The position numbers and the translations under genes are program-made. Positions 44,694 through 55,580 of a DNA stretch of 64,000 bases are shown one piece after another. The DNA lies in assembly GCF_002776525.5 (NCBI RefSeq), contig NC_045437.1, positions 131,350,590-131,414,589 of the forward strand, given 5' to 3'. The stretch's first letter is position 1. Each line of letters starts with the position of its first letter. The DNA is from Piliocolobus tephrosceles (lineage: Eukaryota; Chordata; Mammalia; Primates; Cercopithecidae). The notes under the pieces are model-generated. The model ran no database searches. It saw nothing but the letters and a program-made list of their open reading frames with translations, and was not told where the DNA came from.

Positions 44694-44890
44694 ACCATGG
44701 GAAGAGCAAAGTTTTTCTTTCCTGCTAGACCTAAAAAAGGAAACCTGTAATCCCAGGGATTTACTGGCAGCTATCTGGGATACAAAAAGAAAGAACCAAT
44801 GGAAGAATTAGCCAATACAAGAAAGAAAACGTGAGACATAAAAAGAATCCAGGACCTGGTCACAGTGTAAGAGCTGTAAGCCTTATCTGA
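44641..44890 (-). repeat. Inverted repeat, right arm (250 bp)
   Basis: Reverse-complement partner of 43060-43309, 1331 bp away. Shared long identical blocks include 'cctgggattacaggtttcct' and 'ggaaagaaaaactttgctct' as read in the left arm. Confidence 0.95.
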
Positions 44891-44924
44891 ATATTGCATA
44901 CATAATACTGAGGTACAAAGAATA

Positions 44925-45085
44925 TTAGCACACATCATTTCATTTATTTTTCACAACAACCCTGCGAAGTAGATACTATTACCATCCCTATTTTACAGAC
45001 AATAAATGGAGGTGTTCTTAAGTTACATACACTTGGCACAGGGTCCCATAGTTAACAGATAGGAGGCATCTGAATCGAAGAGTAA
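44925..45085 (-). mobile_element. MIR SINE, antisense
   Basis: 'tcacaacaaccctgcgaagtagatactattaccatcccta' and 'ttttacagacaataaatgg' form the antisense of a MIR/MIR3 core. Confidence 0.78.
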
Positions 45086-45735
45086 ATCTCTCCTCATATA
45101 CTGCTGGTGGGAATGTAAAATGATGCAGCTGCTTTGGAAGACTATTTGGCAGTTCCTCAAAAAGTGAAACCATAGAGTTACCATATGACCCAGCAATTCT
45201 ACCAGGACAAATGAAAATGTGTCCACACAACAACTTGTACGTGAATGTTCATAACAGCACTACTCATAAACGTCAAAAAGTGGAAATAACTCAAGTGTCT
45301 ATCAGCTCATGAATGAATAAACAAAACATGATATATCTATCTATACAATGGAATTTTATCTGGCAAGAAAAGAAAATTAAGTACCAATACACGCTACACA
45401 TGCATGGACCTCAGAGATTATGTTAAGTAAAATAAACCAGACACAAAATACTACATATTGTATAATCCCCTTTATATGACATGTCCAGAACATGCAAATC
45501 TGACAGAAAGATTAGTGATTGCAGAACGATTAATGATTGCTTAGGGCTGGGACAAGAAGGTAAGTAACTGCTAATGGATATGGGTTTTCTTTTCCCCAGC
45601 GGGAGGTTATGATGAAATGTTCTGAAATTGATTGTGGTGATGGTTATACAACTCTGTAAATATACTAAAAACCACTGAGTTGTACACTTTTAAACAGGTG
45701 GATTATATGTCAAATAAGCTGTGTGTGTGTATATA
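45086..45735 (+). mobile_element. L1M 3' end
   Basis: 'ctgctggtgggaatgtaaaa', 'ggcagttcctcaaaaagtg', 'atgacccagcaattctacc', 'attgtggtgatggttataca' and 'ccactgagttgtacacttt' are classical L1 3' landmarks. Confidence 0.92.
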
Positions 45736-45747
45736 TACACACACACA
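45720..45747. repeat. Perfect 28-bp palindrome of TG/TA/CA dinucleotides
   Basis: (TG)n, then TATATA, then (CA)n. The 28 bases are exactly self-complementary. Confidence 0.97.
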
Positions 45748-45749
45748 TA

Positions 45750-46898
45750 TGCATGAAAAATAGAGTGAACCTCCCTTTACTGCATAATGTTGCCTAACAA
45801 AACTATAGTTTTCTTTGTAGAGTTGGCTCTCAAAATCAAACCAGGAGGGTAGCCAGGTTGAATATATATTATCTAGACTCTTCTAATTAGGAAGTTGATT
45901 ATTGAATTGGATATCTTTGAATATCTAGTTGTTTGAATTGGATAAAGAAAACCTCAAAGTGCCCAGAAAACATTAGGAAAAAAAAAGTGTGTGAATAAAT
46001 GAAGACATGAAAATTCTCCCTCATATTCCCAGTGTTGGCTATCCATGGTTCTTTGGATTTTGGCCCCATCATGTGAAATCTGTTATATGACATTCTCTAG
46101 ATTTAGAAGACAGTGCATAATAAACTGGCCATCAGTTGTCTGCGGATTTGCAACAGAAGACTATTTCTATGTGACTATTAGCAATAGTTGGCTGTATCAG
46201 GAATTCAGGAGCAAGCCTTTTGGAATGGCTAGAACTGAAACATATATGCACTCTTTCAAACTTTGTGCTGACTTCCTCCTCAATGTTGGATGCCTTTAGA
46301 CAGGAAGGAAGATAAGCTTTCGATTCCTAAATGGTCTGCCATTGGGCAGTTATAAATATACCACATCTTTCCTTCTAGCACCCTGGGCAAGTTGCTTTTA
46401 TGACCAAGCTGTGGCATTTAGACATTTTCTTCCAGGTGCTTAATGACAAATTTAGCTCCTGGCTTTTCCTGATTCGGGTGGGTTTGGGTGCCTCTAGAAA
46501 GTACTTCCTCTGCACTTGATTGAGCTCTTTTATTTGAGCTGCCCTCTCTTCACCCGGCCCACCCCCACTTCTTTTTTCTTTTGCGTTTCTTTTTAGTTCT
46601 GTTTGATTACCTGCTTCTGGCAATGTGAAGCTTTCCCATAACTGGATTAGCAGCACAATAATAGCAGTAACCCTTTCATTACCAGAGTAATTTTCTTTAC
46701 TTGTTTTGAACTTCAGCATTTACAGGCAAGTGCTATTAAGTTAAAAGGTAAAAAGACATGTGACTTTTTCTTGCTTTTACAAGTCCAGAATACTCATAGT
46801 GAGGGTTACAGGGCTTTGAAGCCATTTCCCCCACTTTAAAAAAAGGAAAGATAAGAGCTGAAGTAGGCCTCTCCTCCATTTAAAACACAAATCCAATT
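45750..46898. other. Intergenic DNA, no gene seen
   Basis: No supported exon. The ORF of 114 codons at 46375-46719 (minus) is charged and low in complexity, with no motif. Confidence 0.45.
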
Positions 46899-47136
46899 AG
46901 AGACCAGCCTGACCAACATGGAGAAACCCCATCTCTACTAAAAATACAAAATTAGCCCGGTGTGGTGGCGCATGGCTGCAATCCCAGCTACTCGGGAGGC
47001 TGAGGCAGGAGAACTGCTTGAACCCGGGAGGCGGAGGTTGTGATGAGCCAAGATCACACCACTGCTTTCCAGCCTGGGCAACAAGAGTGAAACTCCCATC
47101 CCAAAAAAAAAAAAGAAAAGAAAAAAAAAAAAACCC
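46899..47136 (+). mobile_element. Alu, 5'-truncated
   Basis: Starts in the left arm at 'gagaccagcctgaccaac', runs through the right arm, with an A-rich tail broken by G. Confidence 0.93.
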
Positions 47137-48380
47137 CTCCAAATCTAGCAACCATACTTCTTGTAAGAATCACATTTTCAGGATTCTGCCATTTATACAA
47201 GAATAACAAACCAAGTTAGAATTTAGTGTTACGTTCATTTTGACTTCTTTGTAATCTGTTTCTGGCCTTAGGTTTTCTTGACTCAGTCAGATGCAAAGTT
47301 TTTAAAACAGGGAGGGGACCAAGAGATAAGGTCTTGCTATCTTGGTCCATTTCCTATTCCAGTCATTATTCATGTGGCTTCTGTACTTTTTTTACTTACT
47401 AGGCTAGATAAAGAGACTCACGAACTGCCTCCCTGGTATGTGACAGGCTTAATGACTATGGTGAAGTAGTCTGAGGCACCTGGATGAAAGGTGGTTATAG
47501 TGAGTTAGGTACACAATTCCCACACATTTTAAACACTTGATTCCTACAGAGCTTTCAAACTAATGGAAGGCAAGTTACTCTGAGTTTGGTTGACTGATAC
47601 CTCCAGGGGTTGCATTTTCTAAATACAAAGCTAGCTTTCACAATTTTAGCAAGATACAAGAGTGTCCAGAATTGGGGGTTTACCATTCAAAGAGCAGAGG
47701 CTAGAGACTTGAATTTTCAAGGAGGGTCCTCAACACAGACATCGAGATTACAGTACATTAATTTCTCTTGCACATGAAGAAGTTGAGGCTTCACAATTTC
47801 AGCATGACCCTGTATAGTTGCAACATCTTACCCGTCACTGGGTGTGTATCTTCCACTGGCTCTTTCAACATCTAAGTCCAGGCTAGGTTCTCATAGCAAC
47901 TGGCTCCCCAGGAACTAACGAAAGGAGAAAGCGAAAAACAGTGGAGGGGTTTTGGTGGTGGTGGAAGACAGGGGAGATAGAAGTGGGGGTTGCAGAAGGT
48001 CGTGGTGAGGCAGTGGCAGACAAACGGGGAATGAGAAGTCTTGTCAAGCCCAGGGGTATGATAAGTTTTGTTAAGCCCAGAAGACTGTCGTTGTGTAAAC
48101 ACACAATATGCTTCAGGCTATGTACTGTGGGGAGCAGTTCCTGCCCTAAAAGGTGTTGGCATTTAAATTAGGGTAGGATTATGCATCTGTGATAGAGACT
48201 GGCACAGAGACAGAAAAAGTGGAATTCCTCTACTTTGGGGAGGGGAAAATATACATTAACCTGTTTTGAACCTTAGGCCAAGACCAGGTTTCATACTGCA
48301 ATAAAATTCTTTGTATCAAACCATGGGATCAAAATTGTTACAGATACTCAGTGAACAGTTCCAATACATTCATTCATCCA
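47137..48380. other. Unique DNA upstream of the RNF145 CpG island
   Basis: No repeat recognised. A small direct duplication (period 27) lies at about 48031-48084 ('cttgtcaagcccag' then 'tttgttaagcccag'). No exon signal. Confidence 0.45.
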
Positions 48381-48896
48381 CTCACTGACTCCACAGGGGT
48401 TTGAGCGCCTGCACTCGGTGCTGAGCACCGCTGAGCCATACCAGACGCCAAGGAGTTGACAGTCTAGTCAGTCCAGTCAGTGATGGGGTTAAAACGAATT
48501 TTCGCATCGGCATCAGGCCTTCAAATTCTCCCACGTGGTCCCTGCAGGTGAGTGTGGGTGTGAGCGCGTGTGGCCCGTGGTGTTTGGGAGTGAGAGAGCA
48601 CGTGTGTCAGAATGGCGCGTGTCACAGTGCGCGTACAGGTGTCGCCGCGGTACGCCTCTCCATAGCCGCCGGAGCCGGGCTGTACCGATTTGGCAAGGCT
48701 TATGTCTCCCGCCCACGCACCGGAGGCGGTGCGGAAAGCACTCCGCGGGTGCGATTGTGAGTGAGCGCGGGCGCGCGCGGGAGGGGCGGGGGAGGGGCGC
48801 GCCGCGCTGGCGGGGCCGCGCGCAGGCGCAGAGTGCGGAAGCCGGGCCGCGGCCGCCGCAGAGCGCCGGGGGCGGGAGGAGCGAACGCAGGAGACC

Positions 48897-48929
48897 ATGG
48901 CCGCCGCCGCCGCCGCCGCCGGCTGCTGA
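48897..48929 (+). CDS. Upstream ORF 1 in the RNF145 leader (10 codons)
   Basis: ATG with A at -3 and G at +4, a strong initiation context, followed by seven GCC codons, Gly, Cys and a stop. Encodes Met, a seven-Ala run, Gly-Cys. Likely regulatory if transcribed; the Ala run length is probably variable because it is a GCC repeat. Confidence 0.5.
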   Translation: MAAAAAAAGC

Positions 48930-48964
48930 GGGGCTCGGCCCGCGAGCGCCTGCTGCCGCGGACG

Positions 48965-49060
48965 ATGGTGACCGTACGAGCCGGGCCGCTGCCGCTGCCG
49001 CTGCCTCCGCCTCCCCAGAAGCAGCATCCGAGGCCCGGCGCAGAAGAGCCGCCGCTGTGA
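48965..49060 (+). CDS. Upstream ORF 2 in the RNF145 leader (31 codons)
   Basis: ATG with A at -3 and G at +4. The peptide is Pro/Leu-rich (a P-L-P-L-P-L-P core), ends 126 bp before the donor, and is not in frame with the RNF145 start. Probably dampens translation of the main frame. Confidence 0.5.
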   Translation: MVTVRAGPLPLPLPPPPQKQHPRPGAEEPPL

Positions 49061-51140
49061 GCCGCACCGTCCCGGCCCCCGCCGCCGCCGCCCGAGGAGA
49101 ACGGGAGGGCGGGCGAGAGAGCCGGGGAGTTGCGGAGCCCGCCCGCCGGCAGCACCGCTCCCCAGGGAGGGAGTCCGCAGCCTGAGGTGACCGCGCCGCC
49201 CGCCCGGCCCCTTCCCATCCCCGCGCCCCCCGGCCGCTTCCCACGGCCTCCCTCCCCTCCCCCATCGCGTCGCAGGCTCCTTCCTCTTCTCCCTGTTCGC
49301 TCCTTTGTTTTTATCTTGCTTCACCTCCCTCTTCTCCCTAGCCTCGGAGGAGTCCACATCCCCTCTTCACCTGTAGCACCTTTCCCTCCCATCCTCCAGC
49401 CTCTTCCGCCATCCTCGCCTCCCTCCGACCCTGCTCTCCCCTCCCGGGCCCGGCGCAAAGCCCCCTCTGCTCCAGCTCCTGGGCCTCGGCCGCCGCCTCC
49501 CCGCCCTCCCATCCCTTCCTCTTTCCAGGCCTGGAGAGGTCCCTTACATTCCTGAGATGCCCTTCCTCGGGGCTCTACCCCTTTGCTTCCCCAGCATCCC
49601 ATTTCTAGGCCTTTTTCAAGACCCTTCCAGAGCGGCCCCTTTCCAGCTCCCTTTCTCGTTTCCATTTCCAACTTTGCCTCTTTTACTTCTTTGTTCACTT
49701 TGCTTCCAGCTTCCCCTCCCGCTTTCTCTTCGTCTTACCCTTCTTTGATCTACGCAGCCCCAAACTCAAGCTCCCTGCTTTCAGGTGGTGCGAGGTTGTT
49801 TGGGGGTGCGGAAGGGCCTGCCAGTCCATTCTTCGAGGGGGGACCCATTGCTCTGCATCCCGTCCATCAGTCCTTTTTTATAGTAAGAGGGCTGCTCATC
49901 CTTTCTTTTTTGTCCCCGTGGTTTGCTCTCTCGCTGCCATCCCTTCTGTCCTCCCTCCAGTTCTGCTTTCCCTACCCAAGGACCCTCAGACCCGTTAACC
50001 CCCCTTCTGGAATGAGTTCGCTTTCTGTTCGGGGATGCTGAACTTCGCCCGCGTTTTTCTTCGCGAGCCTTTTGGTACGTGGCGTGGCGCGACACAGTCA
50101 GCACCCTTGGCGAGATAGGAGGGAAGCTCCCGAGCCTCTTTCCTGGCAGAGTTTTTGCTGAACGTAATCTCTTAGCCCCGCGGCGGCGGCCCGGTTGCTG
50201 CTGCTGCTGCTGCGCTGCCTGCTTGCGGCGAGCTGGGTTGGGGTTACTGTAGTTCAAACGCTTCTGAGATCAGCAGGCGTGGTGGGAGGAGGTGCGGGGA
50301 GAGAGGAAGGGGCCTGTGCAGTGAGCAGGCATCAAAGATTAATGGATGGCTTTGCGTCGCAGTCTGCAGTAAACAGGAAACTAGTCTGAAAGGGAAGGAG
50401 AGGGCTGTGTGTCTTTCTATTTTTTAAAATACGGAGTGTGCAGTTTTACTGAATCTTGAATCATGCCCAAAAGAATGAGCTGTCGGTGCTGCAGTCGTGA
50501 CCCAGGCTGAGCGCCCGATGGCAGAGGTAGCAGTTTTATTTCCTCTCTCTGTTCCTTACGTTGAAAGATGGCCTTTGTATTCAGAGTGGACTCCCTGTCT
50601 TTGCGGTTTTGGAGATGATTAGAAACCACAGAATTGCTAGTAGTTTATGTGGAGATCAGGTACATACAAAGTTAGCTAGCAACGAGTGGGAGTGGGGAGG
50701 ACCGGCTATATTTAAAACATGTGCCATTGCTTATGTAAGAAATGCGTTCTGTTTCCTGGTATCTCAGTTCTGGGCTTTTACTTAGAATTTTAGGCTCTAG
50801 CTCTGTGCTCTTAACGTTTTCAATGAGGCCTACCATCCTAACAGATGGACAGCCCGAAAATTTGCTTTTCTTAAGATCAGTTTTAGTTGATGGTAGAATT
50901 TTTTTTTAACTGGTTGGGAGAAAGAAAGGAGATAATGGTAAATGATGATTTTTGTTTTTCTGTTTTGGGGGAAGGTGTAGAAGTATTGTACTGAAGAGTT
51001 TTAAGTTGGGTCACGTGTCATTCTTGTTTTTTCTTTGTCTTTTTAAAAAAAGAGTTTCGGAGGTGTGAGTTTTTTTGTTTTTTGTTTTTTTGAAGAACTG
51101 TGTCAAGTAAGAGAAATGAAAAACTCATTTTTTTCTTATT

Positions 51141-51188
51141 ATTTGACATAGTTCTTATTTGACATAGTTCTTATTTGACATAGTTCTT
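51141..51188. repeat. 16-bp unit repeated three times, with an inverted partner
   Basis: Three perfect copies of 'atttgacatagttctt'. A near-complement ('gaagaactgtgtcaagtaag') lies at 51092-51111, able to pair with 51170-51189 (2 mismatches in 20). Confidence 0.96.
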
Positions 51189-53649
51189 CAGAGATTAGCT
51201 GTGACTTTAAAAACCTACATTTTTCTTATTCAGGACGATTTGTATGTTGTCTTCGTATTCAAAACTAAAATCCCATATTTTCAGGAAAGTGTGGAGTGAA
51301 GCCCCCTGTGTTTTCTAACCCACAGATTTGAATGGTAAACCGTACAACATTATACTTCTACAAGACATTACTGTTTTCATAAGTACCGATTGCTGCTTCG
51401 AAGCCTGAGAAAGTCATTTAATGAACTCGTTGAGGTTCCCTTTTTGGTTAGCATTTGTTGAACCTCTCTTGTGGTTTTTGAAAAGAAATGCCTTTTTTTT
51501 TTTTTCGTTGTTGTTGTTGGTTTTGGCGGTTTTACTGTGTAAAACATCTTTTAAGTTTGAGTCACATTTAGTTTATGTTACCTGCGGAGACATCATGTTG
51601 GAGTATTACTTTCCTTTCAAAGTTCAAGGAGGAAATTTTAAAATCTTGCATGGAAGATAAAACAGTATAGGAAGTTTATATATTAGGCTTTGGGTGTGTT
51701 AATTAAACCTTTCGGTTTTTTCTGTTTTCAACTCTCCTGCTTATTTTCTAGGATTATTTGGTATTATTTTGTTTTTAAGAAAAGATTGAGCTCCCCTGTA
51801 CTTTAGAATGTGCTGATTAGTCCTGTCTGACAGTAAATCTGGAACAGGATAAATTAGGTAACATTATAAAGGTATTCTCCAGATCAGGAGAGAAGGCTCC
51901 ATTTTACTTCGTGTTTGTATGATACAGTGATACGAGTAATTGCAAGGACTTGCAAAGAAGACGAATATTTTACAGTTTTATTTTGATGTTGGTTTAGTGT
52001 GTGGTGCTAAAGTGTGTAAAGTACCTATTTGTGATGGTAACTATCATGCATACTTTTACTTTACAAAGGTTCAAAGTGATAAGGTTTTGGAATTTTTTTC
52101 TTTGGTTTTCCATGTATTAAATTTGTTTCTTCAGTGCCCTTATACATGACCAGCTTGCCACTGACTTGCTAAAATAACATTCACGTATAGAAATAAACGA
52201 AACATTTAGTAAGCAATAGATTCATTATTAAATGGACATACTTAATTCTATCCAAAGTCCTTGTTAAAAACATTTCAGTCTCGAGTTGACTATGTGGTAG
52301 AGTTGGGGATCTTGGATATTGTTCTTTATTGACAGCTTTCAGAACCTAGTATTTTCTCTTTATGGAAATAGAAATATGTCCTGTTTTCTGTTTCTTACTA
52401 TATTTGTTAGGCAGGAGTGGTGGGTGGAAATAAAGAGGGAACATGTACCATTCTGCTAATGGACTTTTGTAATAGAGATGATCTTCTGTACGGATTAGAG
52501 AGGTTTTTTTCCCTAGCAGACCTTGATTTCTAAAGCAGGATTAGTTATTTGTTTAGTTTAAATTTTCTTCTTACCTGTTTAGGAGCCACAATAAATGGTG
52601 AAAATGGGCACATTTTAAAATAGCAAAGCATTGAAAAAAGAGAAAGGTTCCAAATCAAATGAAATAAATATGGGCTACGAGTGTTAAATCAGTAATAGCT
52701 CCTCCCCCCTTGTTACTTATAAAAACAGAGGTAATGATTTATATTGGATTCCAGAATATAGAAAAATAGTTACTTTTCGATTGCAGTATAAAGACTGTCA
52801 GTAATACTGTCATCTCAGTACGTGGTGATTTTCACATGGTGGCTGGTGGTTTGTGAGAAAATCTATTCATGTTACTTTGAAATAAATTCCCAAGAGAGTA
52901 TTGGGTTATCAGTTTGCTCACTAAGTATTTCCAATGTGATTCCTGAAGTTATCTAGATGGCTTATACACATTAAAATGCATTAAACTCTTTACCAACAAT
53001 TTCTGTGAATATTTTGGTGTATTTTTTCCTGGGATTAAAAAATAATAATAATATCATGGACTTTGAGAAATTTAGATTCCTCATTGGTGTGGTTTGCAAT
53101 AAATGTTAAAGATTAGAGATTTTATTTTTCAGTGCATTTTTCCCCCTTAGGACATGATATTTAGTTTTGATTTTCACAATAATATTTTTTCTTATGTAGG
53201 AAAATTATGAAAATGATCTTGTTCATGTGAAATAATCAGAATTGCAGTACTTATCTATAAAAATGTTAAGTCTCTATTATTGGTAGCTATATATATAAAA
53301 TATTTGGGTTATGGGAATGGTTGACATATGATTATTGAAAAGCTTTCATTAATAGTGTGCCAAGTTAGGTTGCCTTTAGCTTTTTAACAATCTGAACTAG
53401 GAAACTATGAAAATTGGAGGGTAAGATGGAAATACTGACAAATATTTAACCATAGCATAGCAATCTGTCACTATAATTTTCTGCAGAAATAAATGTTTTC
53501 ATTTGTCCTGTAATGTCTGAAATTACTGCCAAAGCTGGAAATGTGTTTAGCTTTCTCAGCATAATTCTTAAAAGGATATTGTCAGAGCCAACAATCCAGA
53601 ATTATCTTTACTCTTTAAATTGTTCTTTACCCACTTTTGTTTGCCCTGT

Positions 53650-53948
53650 TTTTTTTTTTTTTTTTTTTTGAGACAGAGTCTAGCTCAGTCGCCTAGGCTG
53701 GAGTGCAGTATCATGATCTCTGCTCACTGCAACCTCTGCATCGCGAGTTCAAGCAACTCTTCTGCCCCAGCCTCCTGAGTAGCTGGGACTACAGGTGTGC
53801 GCCACCATCCCTGGCTAATTTTTGTATTTTTAGTAGAGACAGAGTTTCACCATATTGACCAGGCTGGTCTCGAACTCCTGACCTCGTGATCCGCCTGCTC
53901 CGGCTTCCCAAAGTGCTGGGATTACAGGCGTGAGCCACTGTGCCCCGC
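53650..53948 (-). mobile_element. Alu, antisense, in RNF145 intron 1
   Basis: T20 run and a complete reverse-complement Alu. Short flanking repeat around 'tgccct'. Confidence 0.95.
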
Positions 53949-54845
53949 CTGGTCTGCCCTATTGTATTTTTTTGGATTAATTTGAAGCTCTACCATAATA
54001 AGCAGTGTGGCATTGAATTGTCCCTTTAAATAGTAAGTTGTCCTGATAACTGCCTTTCATTTCCTCCTTTTTTTTCCCCCTCTCACTACTTATCAAGGTG
54101 TATGCAGAGACAAGGGCTGCAGACTCAATGCCTGGCTTCTTCCATGTGCCTGGTTATCTATATATCAAGGGAAGATTTTGATGAACACTTTAAAGACAGA
54201 TGATGGGAATTTTAGACCATATCTAACTTTAAAGATTCAAGGAAATGATACTGTAAATAATGTTTCCTCTACCTGTATCTACATCATGAGTTCTCTGGAT
54301 TGTAAATTTATCACTTCAATTTTGATTGCAGGTGAATAAGGAAAAGCATAGAGTACAAGATGCTGCAAACTAAACGTGCAGTTATCAAGTTTTTTTGAGT
54401 TTCTTAGGCTTTTTCATAGAGGAAATATTCAAAATTCACCCTTTTATGAGCTACATAAATCGCAGTTTTATTGGAGTGAGTGAATTTTTCAAGTTAATTG
54501 TATACAAGTTACAGTAGTCTTACAGAGTGTTTTGTTCCTAGACTTGGAGTTAGTGGCCTTTTAAAAAATTGGTTTTGAGGCCAGTACATTTAATCAGAAT
54601 TATAAGATTGGGCAGAACTGAAAGGGTCAATGTGAAAACACAATACAGAGGTTATTTCATGAATATCTAAAAATAGTAGATGTGGCTGAGAAGTAGTATT
54701 ATGCATTCTCACATAGTTTTGTACAGTATGTGACAACCTATTAGATTCATAAAAGGATATCTAACAGCTATTTGTGTTAACTTTTTATTTTTATATGTTG
54801 TGTCTTCTGAATTTTAGGTCTTCTCCAAGAAGAAAAAAAGAAAAC

Positions 54846-55029
54846 ATGGCTGCAAAGGAGAAACTGGAGGCAGTGTTAAATGTGGCCCTGAGGGTGCCAA
54901 GCATCATGCTGTTGGATGTCCTGTACAGATGGGATGTCAGCTCCTTTTTCCAGCAGATCCAAAGAAGTAGCCTTAGTAATAACCCTCTTTTCCAGTATAA
55001 GTATTTGGCTCTTAATATGCATTATGTAG
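54846..55029 (+). CDS. RNF145: RNF145 first coding exon (N-terminus of an ER RING E3 ligase)
   Basis: The exon runs 54818-55029: acceptor 'tctgaattttag' before it, donor 'gtgagt' after it. The start codon at 54846 opens 61 complete codons plus one base. The protein starts M-A-A-K-E-K-L-E-A-V and contains 'DVLYRWDVSSFFQQIQ' (residues 24-39) and ends at 'LNMHYV', which I recognise as RNF145. Known for the family: a roughly 660-residue, multi-pass ER-membrane protein with a TRC8-like sterol-sensing region and a C-terminal RING-H2 domain. It ubiquitinates sterol-pathway proteins such as HMG-CoA reductase and SCAP and responds to sterols/LXR. None of those domains is in the window; this part precedes or just enters the first membrane segment. 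The frame stays open upstream to the acceptor (S-S-P-R-R-K-K-E-N), so an alternative first exon could add residues. Confidence 0.95.
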
Positions 55030-55396
55030 GTGAGTGTCTACATCACGTTTTCTGATCTTATAGTGAGCATTCTGATTTATGTCTTAGTATATTTTTGAAT
55101 TTGGGTAAAATGAAGTACATTTTCATTAAGATGATAGTGATGTAGTTATTGATGAGTATTTATGAATCTTGTTGATAGTTTTGTCTTACCATTGCACATG
55201 AATTATTAAGGCTACTTAAGTAGGCAGTATTGGATTTATTTTACTGGATAAAACTGGAAGGCAGAAGAAAACATTTTTGATTTGAATATGATGAAATATA
55301 AACAATGAGAAATACTTTTAGAGACATTTGGACTCTTCTAATTTGTTCTTGTTTTGGAGTTTGGTAGTAATTCAGTGTTCAGTTAAATGAAATGTG

Positions 55397-55580
55397 GGAT
55401 TCCTAGGTATTTTATTCTCTTTGAAGCAATTGTGAATGGAAGTTCATTCCTGATTTGGCTCTCTGCTTGTCTGTTACTGGTGTATAAGAATGCTTGTGAT
55501 TTTTGCACATTAATTTTGTATCCTGAGACTTTGCTGAAGTTGCTTATCAGCTTAAGGAGATTTTGGGCTGAGACAATGGG
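55397..55580 (-). mobile_element. Inverted 5' piece of an L1
   Basis: Antisense L1 ORF2 ('ggattcctaggtattttatt' to 'gggctgagacaatggg'). It meets sense ORF2 at 55578 with a shared 'ggg', and the two pieces are almost adjacent in L1 coordinates. Confidence 0.93.

Larger units (their letters stand above)
48830..49186 (+). other. RNF145: RNF145 exon 1 (5' UTR), approximate start
   Basis: The 3' edge is the best donor in the island: 'cctgag' followed by 'gtgacc', intron starting at 49187. The 5' edge is a guess, placed just after the NRF1-like site; no TSS can be read from sequence. The phase needed to extend the downstream coding frame (codon starting at 49185) is not open for any useful length, so this exon is non-coding when joined to exon 2. 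It contains two short upstream ORFs. Confidence 0.55.
48500..50330 (+). promoter_or_regulatory. RNF145: CpG island and promoter of RNF145
   Basis: CpG density and GC content rise sharply at about 48.53 kb and peak at 48.7-49.2 kb. Visible motifs include GC boxes ('ggggcggggg', near 48784), an NRF1-like 'gcgcgcaggcgca' (48818-48830), and no TATA box, consistent with a dispersed housekeeping-type promoter. GCC triplets lie at 48900-48920 and 49083-49094, and a (CTG)5-6 run at 50196-50213. The long ORFs in all frames here are composition artefacts. Confidence 0.88.
49187..54817 (+). other. RNF145: RNF145 intron 1
   Basis: Bounded by GT at 49187 and AG at 54816-54817, the latter after a T-rich tract. 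The first 800 bp are strongly pyrimidine-rich; the rest is AT-rich with one antisense Alu. I see no further exon, though alternative first exons could lie within it. Confidence 0.7.

Noticed and set aside
46375..46719. 114-codon minus-strand Lys/Glu-rich ORF
   Set aside because: No motif and no exon boundaries; plausible by chance in AT-rich DNA.
48513..49357. Minus-strand ORFs of 250 and 278 codons and a plus-strand ORF of 216 codons across the CpG island
   Set aside because: GC-rich DNA lacks stop codons in every frame. Several overlapping frames are open at once, products are Arg/Ala/Pro/Gly-rich, and none matches a protein I know.
49130..50257. Long Ser/Pro/Phe-rich ORFs on both strands in early intron 1
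   Set aside because: They follow the pyrimidine skew of the DNA and run across the exon 1 donor; no protein signature.
51141..51188. CRISPR-like array
   Set aside because: Direct tandem copies without spacers in a primate intron; a simple minisatellite.
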